This document shows, in pieces, positions 18,047 to 27,254 of a stretch of 64,000 bases of DNA (position 1 is the stretch's first letter; each line of letters begins with the position of its first letter). The notes under the pieces were generated by a model that was not told the DNA's origin, ran no database searches, and saw only the letters and a list, made by a program, of their open reading frames with translations. The DNA lies in the NCBI GenBank assembly GCA_016795385.1, contig JAEUHI010000078.1, forward strand, positions 62,001-126,000, read 5' to 3'. A program made the position numbers and the translations under genes. This DNA comes from Verrucomicrobiales bacterium. GTDB lineage: Bacteria; Verrucomicrobiota; Verrucomicrobiia; Verrucomicrobiales; DEV007.

Positions 18047-18244
18047 ATGGAGACAGAGCCCCCTGTAAACGACACGCCACATCCGGCTTCAAGCGCGCCG
18101 CCTCAACGCGACGTCAAAGAGAGCCGTGTCGGCTGCCTTTCGTGGGAACGCCGCCGGGATTCCGAGCCTGCCATTTTTCCCAGTGTTCTCTTCGATCAGG
18201 AGACAGCGGACAGCATAGACTGGAAGGCCTATTATCCTTTCTGA
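18047..18244 (+). CDS. small hypothetical ORF upstream of the HExxH protein
   Basis: 65 codons from an ATG; an in-frame ATG at 17933 would give 103 residues. The product is Pro/Ser/Glu-rich with one Cys, and ends with the aromatic tail DWKAYYPF. No signal peptide, no membrane segment and no recognised family. It ends 50 bases before the large HExxH gene on the same strand, which is its main support. It may be a real short partner, a leader, or chance. The lack of a Shine-Dalgarno does not help decide in this window. Confidence 0.4.
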   Translation: METEPPVNDTPHPASSAPPQRDVKESRVGCLSWERRRDSEPAIFPSVLFDQETADSIDWKAYYPF

Positions 18245-18294
18245 TCCCCGAATCAGGGTCATCTGGATGAAACCCGTTCGCGGAGCTGAAACAC

Positions 18295-20523
18295 ATGCCA
18301 CTTGTCACCTCCGTGCTTGCCTGCCATGAGGCTTCGCAGTTCACGCAGTTTCAGAGATTGGTTTCCGGAAACGGAGTGCAACGTTTTCTTCTGCTTGGGC
18401 GTTTTGATCACTTGACCCTCGCGGTGGGTTCGGGAGAAGACGAACACGCTTGGTCGAACCCCATCGCAAGCAACGCCCGGGCCGCATCGGGCTGCTCCTA
18501 CGTCGGCAGACTTGTCGGAGATGGAGAATTTGATCCTGTCGAGTGGGTCGAGGAACTTCCCTTGTTGGGGCATTGCTCACTCCGGCTGGCGCGCCGCATC
18601 TTGAGAGAGTCAGGTAGTTTCGGCTTTCTCATCGACTATCTCGAAACACGCCTCAAACCCTTCAAAGAATTGCGGTGGGCCGTGATTTCCGGAACCGGCT
18701 GGGAGGACGTGACCGTTCTCTTTTTCGGACGCAGTTTCAATGTGATCAAACGCGCGGTCGGGGTGTTGCGGGCAATGAGCGTCAACGAGATCGCCACCCA
18801 TCTGCCCGATAATTTCAAGGCGAATGACGGGCTGCACCACATCGTCCTCACCAGCTGTACCCTCCCCGGAATGGCTTTGCCGGGATGGACTCCGGGGTGG
18901 ACGCGTGAACATTCAGAGGCGTTTCTCGCCGGAACACGTCACGACGAGCGGCTGCATTGGGCAGTGCGTGTGGAAACCTACCCCGGGCACTGGGATGCCT
19001 TCATCGCTCTCTTGCGAGAAAACTCGGATGCCGCCGGACTGGAAATCAACGTCTCCCCGCTCTTCGGCCAAGCGGACGCACGAGTCACCCCGGCAGGCGA
19101 CAAGGAGACGACCCACTCCGGATTGGTTCGCTTCCTCACCGAGGTCATGTTTCCCATCGAAGCGATGCCGGATACGGTCGTCCGCACGGTGGAGACCCGT
19201 CTAATCCCGGAGTCGCTGGATTACCACGAAGACACCACCGCCACACCGAGCACTACACGGACCCGGCCTCGCGCGGGTTCGTGCTTGGAAGACTTCAATC
19301 GCCAATCCAAAAACGTCCTCTTGTCTCTCGGCGTTCCCCCGCACACTTTGGATGCCTTGTCCGAGACCATTTCCCATATCGAAGACATGGCAGGCGACAG
19401 GCTCCATGGCGAAGAGTTCACTTCGATGTTGCGGCTCGCTGACGCCTTCAACACCCGGATCGGCCGTGAGTCCCCCGTTTTCAGCGACCTGAGGAGCTAT
19501 CAAATCCAGGCGAGGGAGACGCAAATCGACATCTCGGATTGGCAGATGACCGTGGAGCGCTGCCTCGCCGACCGCTTCCGCGGTCCATATCCGGCCGGCG
19601 ACAGCATGATGGTAAGGCTCGGTAATCACCCCGGGGCGCACCAGCGGTTTCTGGTCGTCATGGACTACTTCGGGCAGCAGGCATTCGATCTCGCGTGCCG
19701 GCAGATGCGCTTGATCTTTCCAGACCCACCCATTGTCCCGGCCGCACTCGCCACCTTCATCGGCAACTCCCCTTCCGCTTACGCGACGAGCCATCTCATT
19801 CGCCGCCTGAACTGCGGCTTCACGGATGTCCCCGCCCACATGGTGACCCGCTTGCAAGACCTGCCTCTGATGGCCCACGAAACCGGCCACCATCTGTTCA
19901 GGGCATTCCTCTCCTCTTTCCCTGAGGTTGAGGCCGCGATATCCTCGCTTACAGAAGAATGTCAGCGCGACATTCGGGAGTTTTTCGCCGAGTGCTTCGC
20001 AAGCCATCTGTGTTTTCCCGGAGTTCCAGAAGATCAGGAGACGGCCGCCTATCAAACCATCGGCGGCTATTACAAGGGGATTGACACCAACAACGTTTTC
20101 GTACGGAGCATCATGGTGGAAATCACGTTGCGAATGAAGGCCGTAAACGCCTGGATTCAAAACCCGGAATCCCCTGAACCGGTGTTCGACCGGCTCATCA
20201 ACGAGTATCGCTCAAGAATGGAAAAGACGCCCCTGTTCCTTTCCCCGCACGGAGAGCGCGTGAATGAGCGCATCCATGAAACCCGTACCGCACTCTCAGA
20301 GGTACGCCGACTTTCGAAGAATCATCCGGAGTTCGATGCCCTCATGAGGGCACTGGCCAACTGTGGCGGTTCTTCGTGGTCCGTTTCGGGGGAACCTGAA
20401 AATGAATTTCTGTCCGTATGCCGTGTGATGATGAAGACTCCGCCCACCACCGGGGAGGAGAGCCTCACCCAACTTGACCGGCTCTGGTTTATCGCTTTGC
20501 GTCAGATGCCACAGGTATCCTGA
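18295..20523 (+). CDS. large HExxH-motif protein of unknown family
   Basis: 742 residues from an ATG with GGAG about nine bases upstream. The N-terminal half (about 25-310) seems to hold repeated alpha/beta sensor-like units, for example FLLLGRFDHLTLAV, GTGWEDVTVLFFGRSFNVIKRAVGVLRAM and VRVETYPGHWDAFIALLRE. The C-terminal half has a zincin motif H528-E-T-G-H532, with E562 or E566 (EFFAECFASHL) as a likely third ligand, fitting a gluzincin-type peptidase. No signal peptide or membrane segment, so probably cytoplasmic. Codon use looks more relaxed than in neighbours (more TTG, CTT and TTT), hinting at transfer. It overlaps the convergent symporter gene by 22 bases. Confidence 0.8.
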   Translation: MPLVTSVLACHEASQFTQFQRLVSGNGVQRFLLLGRFDHLTLAVGSGEDEHAWSNPIASNARAASGCSYVGRLVGDGEFDPVEWVEELPLLGHCSLRLARRILRESGSFGFLIDYLETRLKPFKELRWAVISGTGWEDVTVLFFGRSFNVIKRAVGVLRAMSVNEIATHLPDNFKANDGLHHIVLTSCTLPGMALPGWTPGWTREHSEAFLAGTRHDERLHWAVRVETYPGHWDAFIALLRENSDAAGLEINVSPLFGQADARVTPAGDKETTHSGLVRFLTEVMFPIEAMPDTVVRTVETRLIPESLDYHEDTTATPSTTRTRPRAGSCLEDFNRQSKNVLLSLGVPPHTLDALSETISHIEDMAGDRLHGEEFTSMLRLADAFNTRIGRESPVFSDLRSYQIQARETQIDISDWQMTVERCLADRFRGPYPAGDSMMVRLGNHPGAHQRFLVVMDYFGQQAFDLACRQMRLIFPDPPIVPAALATFIGNSPSAYATSHLIRRLNCGFTDVPAHMVTRLQDLPLMAHETGHHLFRAFLSSFPEVEAAISSLTEECQRDIREFFAECFASHLCFPGVPEDQETAAYQTIGGYYKGIDTNNVFVRSIMVEITLRMKAVNAWIQNPESPEPVFDRLINEYRSRMEKTPLFLSPHGERVNERIHETRTALSEVRRLSKNHPEFDALMRALANCGGSSWSVSGEPENEFLSVCRVMMKTPPTTGEESLTQLDRLWFIALRQMPQVS

Positions 20524-21473
20524 TTCGAAGCTGACCGAGTCCCTTGCCTTCTCATCCGCCAGTAGCCGGCGAGGAGGCTGCCGATGAGGCTGTGATAGAC
20601 CGCGCTGATGGCGCAGGGCACCGGAGCGGCCGTGCCGGGAAAACTCTTGGTCGCGAGATGCGTGCCGAGGCCGGAATTCTGCATCCCGACCTCGATCGAG
20701 ACGGTGCGGGCATCCGCTTCGGGGAGCCGGAGGAGCTTGGCGACCACGTACCCTAGCCCGAAGCCTCCGAGGTGGAGCAGCGCGGGAGCCGCGAGAAGAC
20801 GCCAGCCCGAACCCAGGATGAGCGTATGATTCTGCCCGATGATGCTGGCCACGATCAGGACGATGGCGATCACCGAAATCAGGGGCGAGACCGGGGAGAT
20901 CTTGCGGCTCAGGGAGGGGACGTAGCGATTCAGGAGCAAGCCCAGCAGGACGGGGAGAAGGACGACCTTCACCGTATCAAGACAGAGCTTCCAGGCATCG
21001 ACCTCCACAAGAGCTCCGGCGAGCCATTTCGTGAGCAGCGGGGTCAAGGCGATCGCTACGAAAGTCGACGCCGTCGTCATCAGCACGGAGAGGGCGACAT
21101 TCGCCCGGGCGAGGTAGGTGATCACATTCGAGGCCGTCCCGCCGGGACAACAGGCCACCAGGATCAGACCCGCCGCGAGACTAGGATCGATCTTGGCGAG
21201 CCCCAGGGCCGTGGCCACCCCCCAGCCCATCGCGGGCATGATGACGAACTGGCAGATCACGCCGATGATCCCGGCAGCAGGCATTTTCACGACCGATTTG
21301 AAATCCTCGAAGGTCAGGGTCAGCCCCATTCCCAGCATGATCACCCCGAGACCCCAGACGATCCAGCCGCCGCGGAACCAGGTGAAGGCCTCCGGCACGA
21401 CGAGGGCGATCCCGCTGCAAATCAGGATCCAGAGCGGGAAAGCGGCCGTGAGAAAGGCAAAAAGGCGCGACAT
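20502..21473 (-). CDS. bile acid:sodium symporter (BASS) family transporter
   Basis: 323 residues with about nine to ten membrane segments. Family text is clear: WGLGVIMLGMGLTLTFEDFK near 40, GLILVACCPGGTASNVITYLARANVALSVLMT near 105-135 (the sodium-site region), and SIEVGMQNSGLGTHLA near 265. BASS proteins import organic anions or keto acids with sodium; the substrate here is unknown. The C-terminal 22 bases overlap the end of the converging HExxH gene. It is divergent from serA with about 135 bases between starts. Confidence 0.93.
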   Translation of the reverse strand: MSRLFAFLTAAFPLWILICSGIALVVPEAFTWFRGGWIVWGLGVIMLGMGLTLTFEDFKSVVKMPAAGIIGVICQFVIMPAMGWGVATALGLAKIDPSLAAGLILVACCPGGTASNVITYLARANVALSVLMTTASTFVAIALTPLLTKWLAGALVEVDAWKLCLDTVKVVLLPVLLGLLLNRYVPSLSRKISPVSPLISVIAIVLIVASIIGQNHTLILGSGWRLLAAPALLHLGGFGLGYVVAKLLRLPEADARTVSIEVGMQNSGLGTHLATKSFPGTAAPVPCAISAVYHSLIGSLLAGYWRMRRQGTRSASNQDTCGI

Positions 21474-21608
21474 GCCGCATCAGAACCCGGAAATCGCCCG
21501 TCCCGCAAGGGAAAAGCACCGCCCCATTTCCCGGGTTTTCCCCCTTGCTTCCCGGCTGGCGAAACCTACCTTTCCCCCCTTTTCACCCGAACCTATCCCC
21601 CCTCTCCC

Positions 21609-23210
21609 ATGAGCCAACGCCGCGTCCTCGTCTGCGATCCCATTTCCGATAAAGGCATTGAGTTTCTCAAGTCTTCCGGTCTCGCCGTCGACATCAAGCT
21701 CGGCCTCAGCGAGGCGGAACTCGTGGAAAACGCGCCAAACTACGAAGGCATCATCGTCCGTTCCGGCGTGAAGATCACCGCCCCCGTCATCGAAGCCGGG
21801 GCCGGCGTCCTCCGCGCCATCGGCCGCGCCGGGGTCGGGGTCGACAACATCGACATCCCCGCCGCCACGAAGCACGGCGTCGTCGTGATGAACACGCCCG
21901 GCGGGAACACGATCTCGACGGCCGAGCACGCCTTCACCCTGATGATGTCGCTTGCGCGTCACATTCCCCAAGCCCACCAGTCGGTCGTCGAGGGACGCTT
22001 CAAGGAAGGGCGCAAGGCCTACGCCGGCGTCGAGCTGTACAACAAGACCCTTGCCATCCTCGGCATGGGCCGCATCGGGGCCGAGTTCGCGAAGCGCGCG
22101 ATGGGCTTCGGGATGCGTGTCGTCGCCTACGATCCCTACCTCGCCGCGAGCAAGGCCAAGGCCATGCGGGTCGATCTCTGCGAAACGGTCGAGGAAGCGG
22201 TCGCCCAAGCCGACTTCATCACCCTGCACATGCCGATGACGGCGGAGACGAAACATCTCCTCAACGCCGACCGCATCGCCCTGATGAAAAACGGCGTCCG
22301 CATCATCAACTGTGCCCGCGGCGGACTGATCGACGAGGCCGCCCTCCTCGAGGGACTCAAGTCAGGCAAGGTCGCCGGAGCCGCCCTCGACGTTTTTGAA
22401 ATCGAGCCGCCCGCGGCCGACTACGAGCTGCTCACCCGGCCCGAGATGGTCTTCACCCCGCACCTCGGCGCCTCGACCGAAGAGGCCCAGGAAAACGTCG
22501 GCATCGAAATCGCCGAGGCCATCGCCGGCCGCCTCCTCCGCGGCGAGGTTGTCAACGCGGTGAACATGCCGAACCTCGACGAGGCCACCCTGAAACAGAT
22601 CGGACCCTACCTCGGCCTTTCCGAAATGCTCGGCAAGCTCGTCAGCCAGATCGCACCGAAGCAATCGGACCTCTTCCGCATCGAATACACCGGCAAGGTC
22701 GCCGAGATCGACACGACCCTCGTGACCCGCTCGGCGCTCAAGGGTTTCCTCGAGACCGGCTCTACCTCGGGCTCGGCCAACTACCTCAACGCGCCCTCCA
22801 TCGCCGAAGGCCGTGGCATCCGCGTCACCGAGAGCCGTCCCGCAGAGGAGTGCGAGTTCACCGACCTCATCACCGTCACCGCCGGCAATGAGAAGGAGAA
22901 GGTCACCGTTTCCGGCACCTTCTTCGGCAGCCAACCTCGCGTCGTCCGCATCGATGACCACAACCTCGATGCCAATCCGCAGGGCCACCTCCTCATTTTC
23001 GAGAACACCGACGCCCCCGGCGTGGTCGGCGCGATCGGACGGGTCCTCGGCGAAGCCAAGGTCAACATCGCCAACATGTCGCTGAGCCGGAACCAGGTCG
23101 GCGGCCAGGCCCTCAGCATCCTCAACGTCGACTCCGCCGTGGACGCCGAGACCCTCAAGAAGATCGAGGCCATCCCGGGCATCCAGAGCGCGACGACGGT
23201 GGTGCTGTGA
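21609..23210 (+). CDS. serA: D-3-phosphoglycerate dehydrogenase SerA
   Basis: 533 residues, the long type with an extra ASB domain and a C-terminal ACT domain. It catalyses the first step of serine synthesis (3-phosphoglycerate to 3-phosphohydroxypyruvate, with NAD). Visible are GVGVDNIDIPAATKHGVVVMNTPGGN near 77-100, the NAD motif GMGRIG near 150, NCARGGLIDEAAL near 235, and the catalytic His in FTPHLGAS near 281. The ACT domain (about 460-533) has LIFENTDAPGVVGAIGRVL, the serine-feedback module. The start at 21609 follows non-family upstream text. Confidence 0.97.
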   Translation: MSQRRVLVCDPISDKGIEFLKSSGLAVDIKLGLSEAELVENAPNYEGIIVRSGVKITAPVIEAGAGVLRAIGRAGVGVDNIDIPAATKHGVVVMNTPGGNTISTAEHAFTLMMSLARHIPQAHQSVVEGRFKEGRKAYAGVELYNKTLAILGMGRIGAEFAKRAMGFGMRVVAYDPYLAASKAKAMRVDLCETVEEAVAQADFITLHMPMTAETKHLLNADRIALMKNGVRIINCARGGLIDEAALLEGLKSGKVAGAALDVFEIEPPAADYELLTRPEMVFTPHLGASTEEAQENVGIEIAEAIAGRLLRGEVVNAVNMPNLDEATLKQIGPYLGLSEMLGKLVSQIAPKQSDLFRIEYTGKVAEIDTTLVTRSALKGFLETGSTSGSANYLNAPSIAEGRGIRVTESRPAEECEFTDLITVTAGNEKEKVTVSGTFFGSQPRVVRIDDHNLDANPQGHLLIFENTDAPGVVGAIGRVLGEAKVNIANMSLSRNQVGGQALSILNVDSAVDAETLKKIEAIPGIQSATTVVL

Positions 23211-23226
23211 GGCCTCGTCGGTGCAC

Positions 23227-26184
23227 TCACCCCTTCAACGAGGCCAGGTAAGCCACCAGATCGACGAACTGTTCCTCGCTCAAGCTCGCGGTCAGCCCCG
23301 GCGGCATCAGCGTGGGGATGACCTCGCGGCTCGCGATCTCTTTCTTTTCGAGGGGCTTGATCCACGGCGTGCCGGTGTCGCGATACCAGACGAGGTCATC
23401 GCCTTCGCGTTCGATGTAGCCGGTGATGGAGGCTCCCGCCTTCGTGGTAAAGGCGATCGCCTGATAGCCTTCCTTGATCTGGCGATCAGGCCAGAGGATC
23501 GACTCGACGATCTGGTCGAGCGGCATCCCGGCTCCAACACCGTTGAGGGAAGGACCGATCACTCCGCCCGCGTCACCGACGCGGTGACAGGCGGTGCAGG
23601 CGAGCTGGGCCATCTGGTAGACTTCGGCTCCGCGCTTTGCGTCGCCTTTGTCTTCGCGCACGGCGGCGACGATTTTGGCGACTTTGTCAGGATCGTATTC
23701 GGGTGCGCCGCTCTGACGGCCGATGGCCCGGTTGAGGAGCGGCGTCAGCTTCGCATCGGTGCGGCCGAGGCGATTCATCGCGGTGAGAATCTCCTGGGCG
23801 GTGGCGGCATCGGGCGGAGAGCCGGCTTCCAGCGCGGCGGCGAGCGCGGCGGGGCCTCCGTTCGCGGCGAGGAGCGTGGGGAGAAGAGCCAAGGCGGCCC
23901 CACGTTCCGCATCCGAAGCCAAGAGAGAGGCAACCGTCGTCGCGGCGACATCCCGATTGGCGAGAGCGAGCGCTTCCAGCGCGGTCGGACGCAGCGCGGC
24001 GGAGGTGTCTTGGTCGTTTACGAACGTTTGCAAGGTCGTCGTTGCCGCCGCTCCCCGGATCCGGGCGAGAGACAGGAGCGCTTCGCGACGGACGCCGGGG
24101 GATGCCTTTTCATCGAACGCCAGCGCACCCACGGTCTCTCCGAGTCCGGCCACTTTCCAGAGACCGGCAAGACGAATCCCTGCGACCGAGCCGGCCTCAT
24201 CCTTCGCCGCCATCAGGTCGGCGAGCGCTTTTTCGTCCAAAGGCTTCGGCACGACGCCACGACTGCGGGTTGCCTCGGCGAGGGCGTCGAGCAGGGTAAC
24301 ATCGCCTGATTTCGCGGCCTCGTCGAGGATGCCACCGAGATCTTCGGGCCCACCGAGCCGCGCGAGCACCACGAGCAACCGCGCCCGGTTGGCTGGCGCG
24401 AGATCACCTTCCAGGGCCCGGCGTGCGAGCCCGGCGGAGACCTCCCCACCGTAGGTCTCGAGGACAAACGCAAGATGAGCGGGCTTGGCGAAGGTGAGCG
24501 TTCCTTCCTGCAAGGGTTGCCGCCAATCCTCCTCCAAGGCAAACACCGCCTGCGCGAGCGAATACTCGACAAACCGATCCGGCCCCGCATCGAGGGCGGT
24601 GAGGGCGAGCTTCAGCGAGTCCGCTCCCGGCAGGTTCGCGCAGGCGACGACGGCTTCGAGACGCGGGCGGGGATGCGGATCGGCGAGGAGTTCGGCCAAA
24701 ATCTTCTCTTCATTCGCAAACGCTTGATCGCTCCGCCCGATGATCCGCGCCGCCACCGCCCGCACCCGCGGCTCGTCCGATCGCGTGAGGCGATCCAAGG
24801 TGAGGTCGTCCACTTTGCCAAGCGATTCGAGCACCCCGGCGGCCTCGACCAAGGCGACATGCTCAGCCGGTTTCAATGTTTCGATCCAGGCCCTCACCCC
24901 CCCCGCGACTTCCCAAGGCTCGGCATGATCCGTCAGCATCCGTCTCGCCTGCTCGCGCGGCCACCGTTCGGGATTGCGGAGTTGTTCGAGGAGCTCCGCG
25001 ATTCCCATCTTGGTCAGATCGGGCCGCTTCACCGGCGCGCGTCCTTTCGCACCCAGCCTCCAGATCCGGCCGTGGCTGTAATCGCGGTCGGGATGACGCA
25101 GGGAGACCTGGTAGTGGTTGATGATGGGATTGAACCAATCCGCGACATAGATCGCCCCATCGGGACCCTGACGGATGTCGACGGGACGGAAACTCTCGTG
25201 ACCTCCGTAGATCAACTGCACCGGAGGCGAGGCCTTGAACCCGGCCCCTTCCCCCACCAGCGGAATGGCCGAGACCTCGCGGGCGAAATAGCCGGCGATG
25301 ATGGCGTGGTCCTGAATCCAGTCGGGCAAGTGCGCCGAGGAAACGATGTCGCCCCCCATGCTCTTGCCGGGAGTCTGGCCGACCTGGGCGAACTGCATCA
25401 GCTCGCGCGAATGGGTCGTGGGAACGAGGCCGGGGGTCGCGAAACAGAGATGCGGACCGTTGCTTTTCACGAAGAGCGCGCCCCAGCGGTCGAGGGTCAT
25501 GCCGCAGGGATTCTGGCTCGTCATCGAGGGAAACCCGAAGGGATCGAGCCGTTGCAGGCGCGGATCGAAGCGCCAGAATCCTGCGGTGTCGCCGCGCGAG
25601 ACGCCCCACGGAGTCTCGACCTGCGAGTAGGCGTGAAGCCCCTGACTGAAATACAAAAATCCGCCTGCATCGAAGACGAGGTTGCTGATGTTCTGGTGGG
25701 TGTCGCCGTTGCCGAACCCGGTCAGCACGACCTCGCGCGAGTCGGCGCGGTCGTCGCCGTCGGTATCCTGGAGGAAGAGGAGATCCATGTCGGCCGCGAC
25801 CCAGGCACCGCCATGGCCGAGGGCGAAACCCATCGGCATGTTGAGCCCGTCGGCAAAGAGGGTCGACTTGTCGGCCTGACCGTCTCCATTCGTGTCCTCG
25901 AGGATGTAGAGTTTGTCGTCGGGCATCTCGCCGGGCTTGAGCTGGGCGTAGGCCAGTGTGCAGAGCACCCAGAGCCGCCCGCGCGGATCCCACTGGATCG
26001 CGACGGGATTGGCGATGCCGAGCGATTCATCGGCGAAGAGGCTCACCTCGAAATCCGGATGGATCACGAACGAGGCCAACTCCGCCGCGGGTGAGGGATC
26101 GGAGGTGGGCGCATTGTCAGGACTGATCGCGAGGAGCGGTCCGGTGAGGGCGAAAAGAATGAGGAAGGCCGCGATCGTTCTCAT
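23227..26184 (-). CDS. PVC-type heme-binding dehydrogenase with HEAT repeats and cytochrome c
   Basis: 985 residues with a signal peptide (about 1-19). The N-terminal domain (about 35-390) is a sorbosone/glucose-dehydrogenase-like beta-propeller: ANPVAIQWDPRGRLWVL, EDTNGDGQADKSTLFADGLNMPMG and GPDGAIYVADWFNPIINHYQ. A helical HEAT-like region fills about 400-840. The C-terminal cytochrome c domain has the heme site CTACH in LACTACHRVGDAGG, and later GYIEREGDDLVWYRDTGTPW. The architecture is a hallmark of planctomycetes and verrucomicrobia. It is presumed to oxidise sugars or alcohols in the periplasm. It is coupled by ATGA overlap to the next gene upstream on its strand. Confidence 0.93.
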   Translation of the reverse strand: MRTIAAFLILFALTGPLLAISPDNAPTSDPSPAAELASFVIHPDFEVSLFADESLGIANPVAIQWDPRGRLWVLCTLAYAQLKPGEMPDDKLYILEDTNGDGQADKSTLFADGLNMPMGFALGHGGAWVAADMDLLFLQDTDGDDRADSREVVLTGFGNGDTHQNISNLVFDAGGFLYFSQGLHAYSQVETPWGVSRGDTAGFWRFDPRLQRLDPFGFPSMTSQNPCGMTLDRWGALFVKSNGPHLCFATPGLVPTTHSRELMQFAQVGQTPGKSMGGDIVSSAHLPDWIQDHAIIAGYFAREVSAIPLVGEGAGFKASPPVQLIYGGHESFRPVDIRQGPDGAIYVADWFNPIINHYQVSLRHPDRDYSHGRIWRLGAKGRAPVKRPDLTKMGIAELLEQLRNPERWPREQARRMLTDHAEPWEVAGGVRAWIETLKPAEHVALVEAAGVLESLGKVDDLTLDRLTRSDEPRVRAVAARIIGRSDQAFANEEKILAELLADPHPRPRLEAVVACANLPGADSLKLALTALDAGPDRFVEYSLAQAVFALEEDWRQPLQEGTLTFAKPAHLAFVLETYGGEVSAGLARRALEGDLAPANRARLLVVLARLGGPEDLGGILDEAAKSGDVTLLDALAEATRSRGVVPKPLDEKALADLMAAKDEAGSVAGIRLAGLWKVAGLGETVGALAFDEKASPGVRREALLSLARIRGAAATTTLQTFVNDQDTSAALRPTALEALALANRDVAATTVASLLASDAERGAALALLPTLLAANGGPAALAAALEAGSPPDAATAQEILTAMNRLGRTDAKLTPLLNRAIGRQSGAPEYDPDKVAKIVAAVREDKGDAKRGAEVYQMAQLACTACHRVGDAGGVIGPSLNGVGAGMPLDQIVESILWPDRQIKEGYQAIAFTTKAGASITGYIEREGDDLVWYRDTGTPWIKPLEKKEIASREVIPTLMPPGLTASLSEEQFVDLVAYLASLKG

Positions 26185-27197
26185 TTCGTTGCCTCCTTCG
26201 CATAGCGCTGGATATCCGCCTCGGCCCCGGCGATGAGTGCGGGCAGTGCGTCGATCTCGCGGACGAACCAGCGTTCCTCGCGTTTTTCGACATCGCGCGA
26301 GGCGGGGACGTGCTGGCGGTCGCCGAAGAGGAAAGCCCAGTTCGTGGGTCGGTAGTATTGCTGCCAGAGGAGATTCTTCCGGGCGATGGCATCGTGCAGG
26401 GGAGGACTCCCGTTCGTTTCCTTCCGATCACCCGCGCCGATCTGGTCGAGGAGCGCATCCGCCCAAGCGAGATGTCCCGTTTCATTGAGGTGGACGCCGT
26501 TGTCGGACATGGCCGCCTTCCAATCGGCGGCGGCGCGGACGAAGAGGAGCTTCCGCTCTTCCGCGAGACGCTCGATCGCCTCGCCATAGGATGCGAGCAC
26601 CGTGTTCCGTTCTCCCGCGTGATGCGCCGCCGGACCGCTTTCAAAAAACGGCGTCGGTTCGACGAGGATGATGCGCTTCGTCAGAGGCAGGAGATCATCG
26701 ATCAACTTCGCGTAGGCCGCCACGAAATCCGGGAGCCGCTCCGTCCCTTCGAGCGATTCCATTTTGCCGAAGGCGATGAAGACGATGCCCGGTTCGGTGC
26801 GTTCGCGGTGATCGGGGACGCTGCCGGGCTGGGGATCGCCGGCCTTCGTGTAGAAATACATGGGGCGCGCCTGCCGATAAACGGTGTCGCCCTGCCACGC
26901 GAGATTCCGCCAGCGCAGCCCCAGTTCGGGCCAGGCGAGCTGCATCCCGGCCTCCAGAAATCCGTAGCGGTCGAGGTCGGCGATTTCCGTGCCCCCGATC
27001 CACGCGATCGTCTCGCCGGGGCGCGGTTCGAACTTCGGACCTTTCGTGCCCTCGGGAAAGGGTGGCACCGGCGTCGCAACCTCGGCGAAACTGCGCCGCA
27101 GCGGAGGCAGTTCACCCTGCTGCGCGAAAAGACTGCCGCAGGTGAAGAGAAGGACATGAGCGATCCTACCGGCGGATCGCGTGAAGCGTGGCGTCAT
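26181..27197 (-). CDS. secreted SGNH/GDSL-type hydrolase
   Basis: 338 residues with a signal peptide (about 1-25). The family is suggested by IAWIGGTEIADLDRYGF near 63 in place of the GDS block, VFIAFGKMESLEGTE (GxxN-like block), and a catalytic-type D-x-x-H pair in SDNGVHLNETGHLAWADAL near 230. The usual GDS serine is not obvious, so activity is uncertain. The product is periplasmic or extracellular. The gene runs into the heme dehydrogenase with a 4-bp ATGA overlap, so the two are translated together; this pairing is frequent in PVC genomes. Confidence 0.82.
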   Translation of the reverse strand: MTPRFTRSAGRIAHVLLFTCGSLFAQQGELPPLRRSFAEVATPVPPFPEGTKGPKFEPRPGETIAWIGGTEIADLDRYGFLEAGMQLAWPELGLRWRNLAWQGDTVYRQARPMYFYTKAGDPQPGSVPDHRERTEPGIVFIAFGKMESLEGTERLPDFVAAYAKLIDDLLPLTKRIILVEPTPFFESGPAAHHAGERNTVLASYGEAIERLAEERKLLFVRAAADWKAAMSDNGVHLNETGHLAWADALLDQIGAGDRKETNGSPPLHDAIARKNLLWQQYYRPTNWAFLFGDRQHVPASRDVEKREERWFVREIDALPALIAGAEADIQRYAKEATK

Positions 27198-27254
27198 GGC
27201 TCATTGTGAACCGGGCGGAGCCTCTCTGGCAAGGACGCGATGGTGTGGTGCGCC

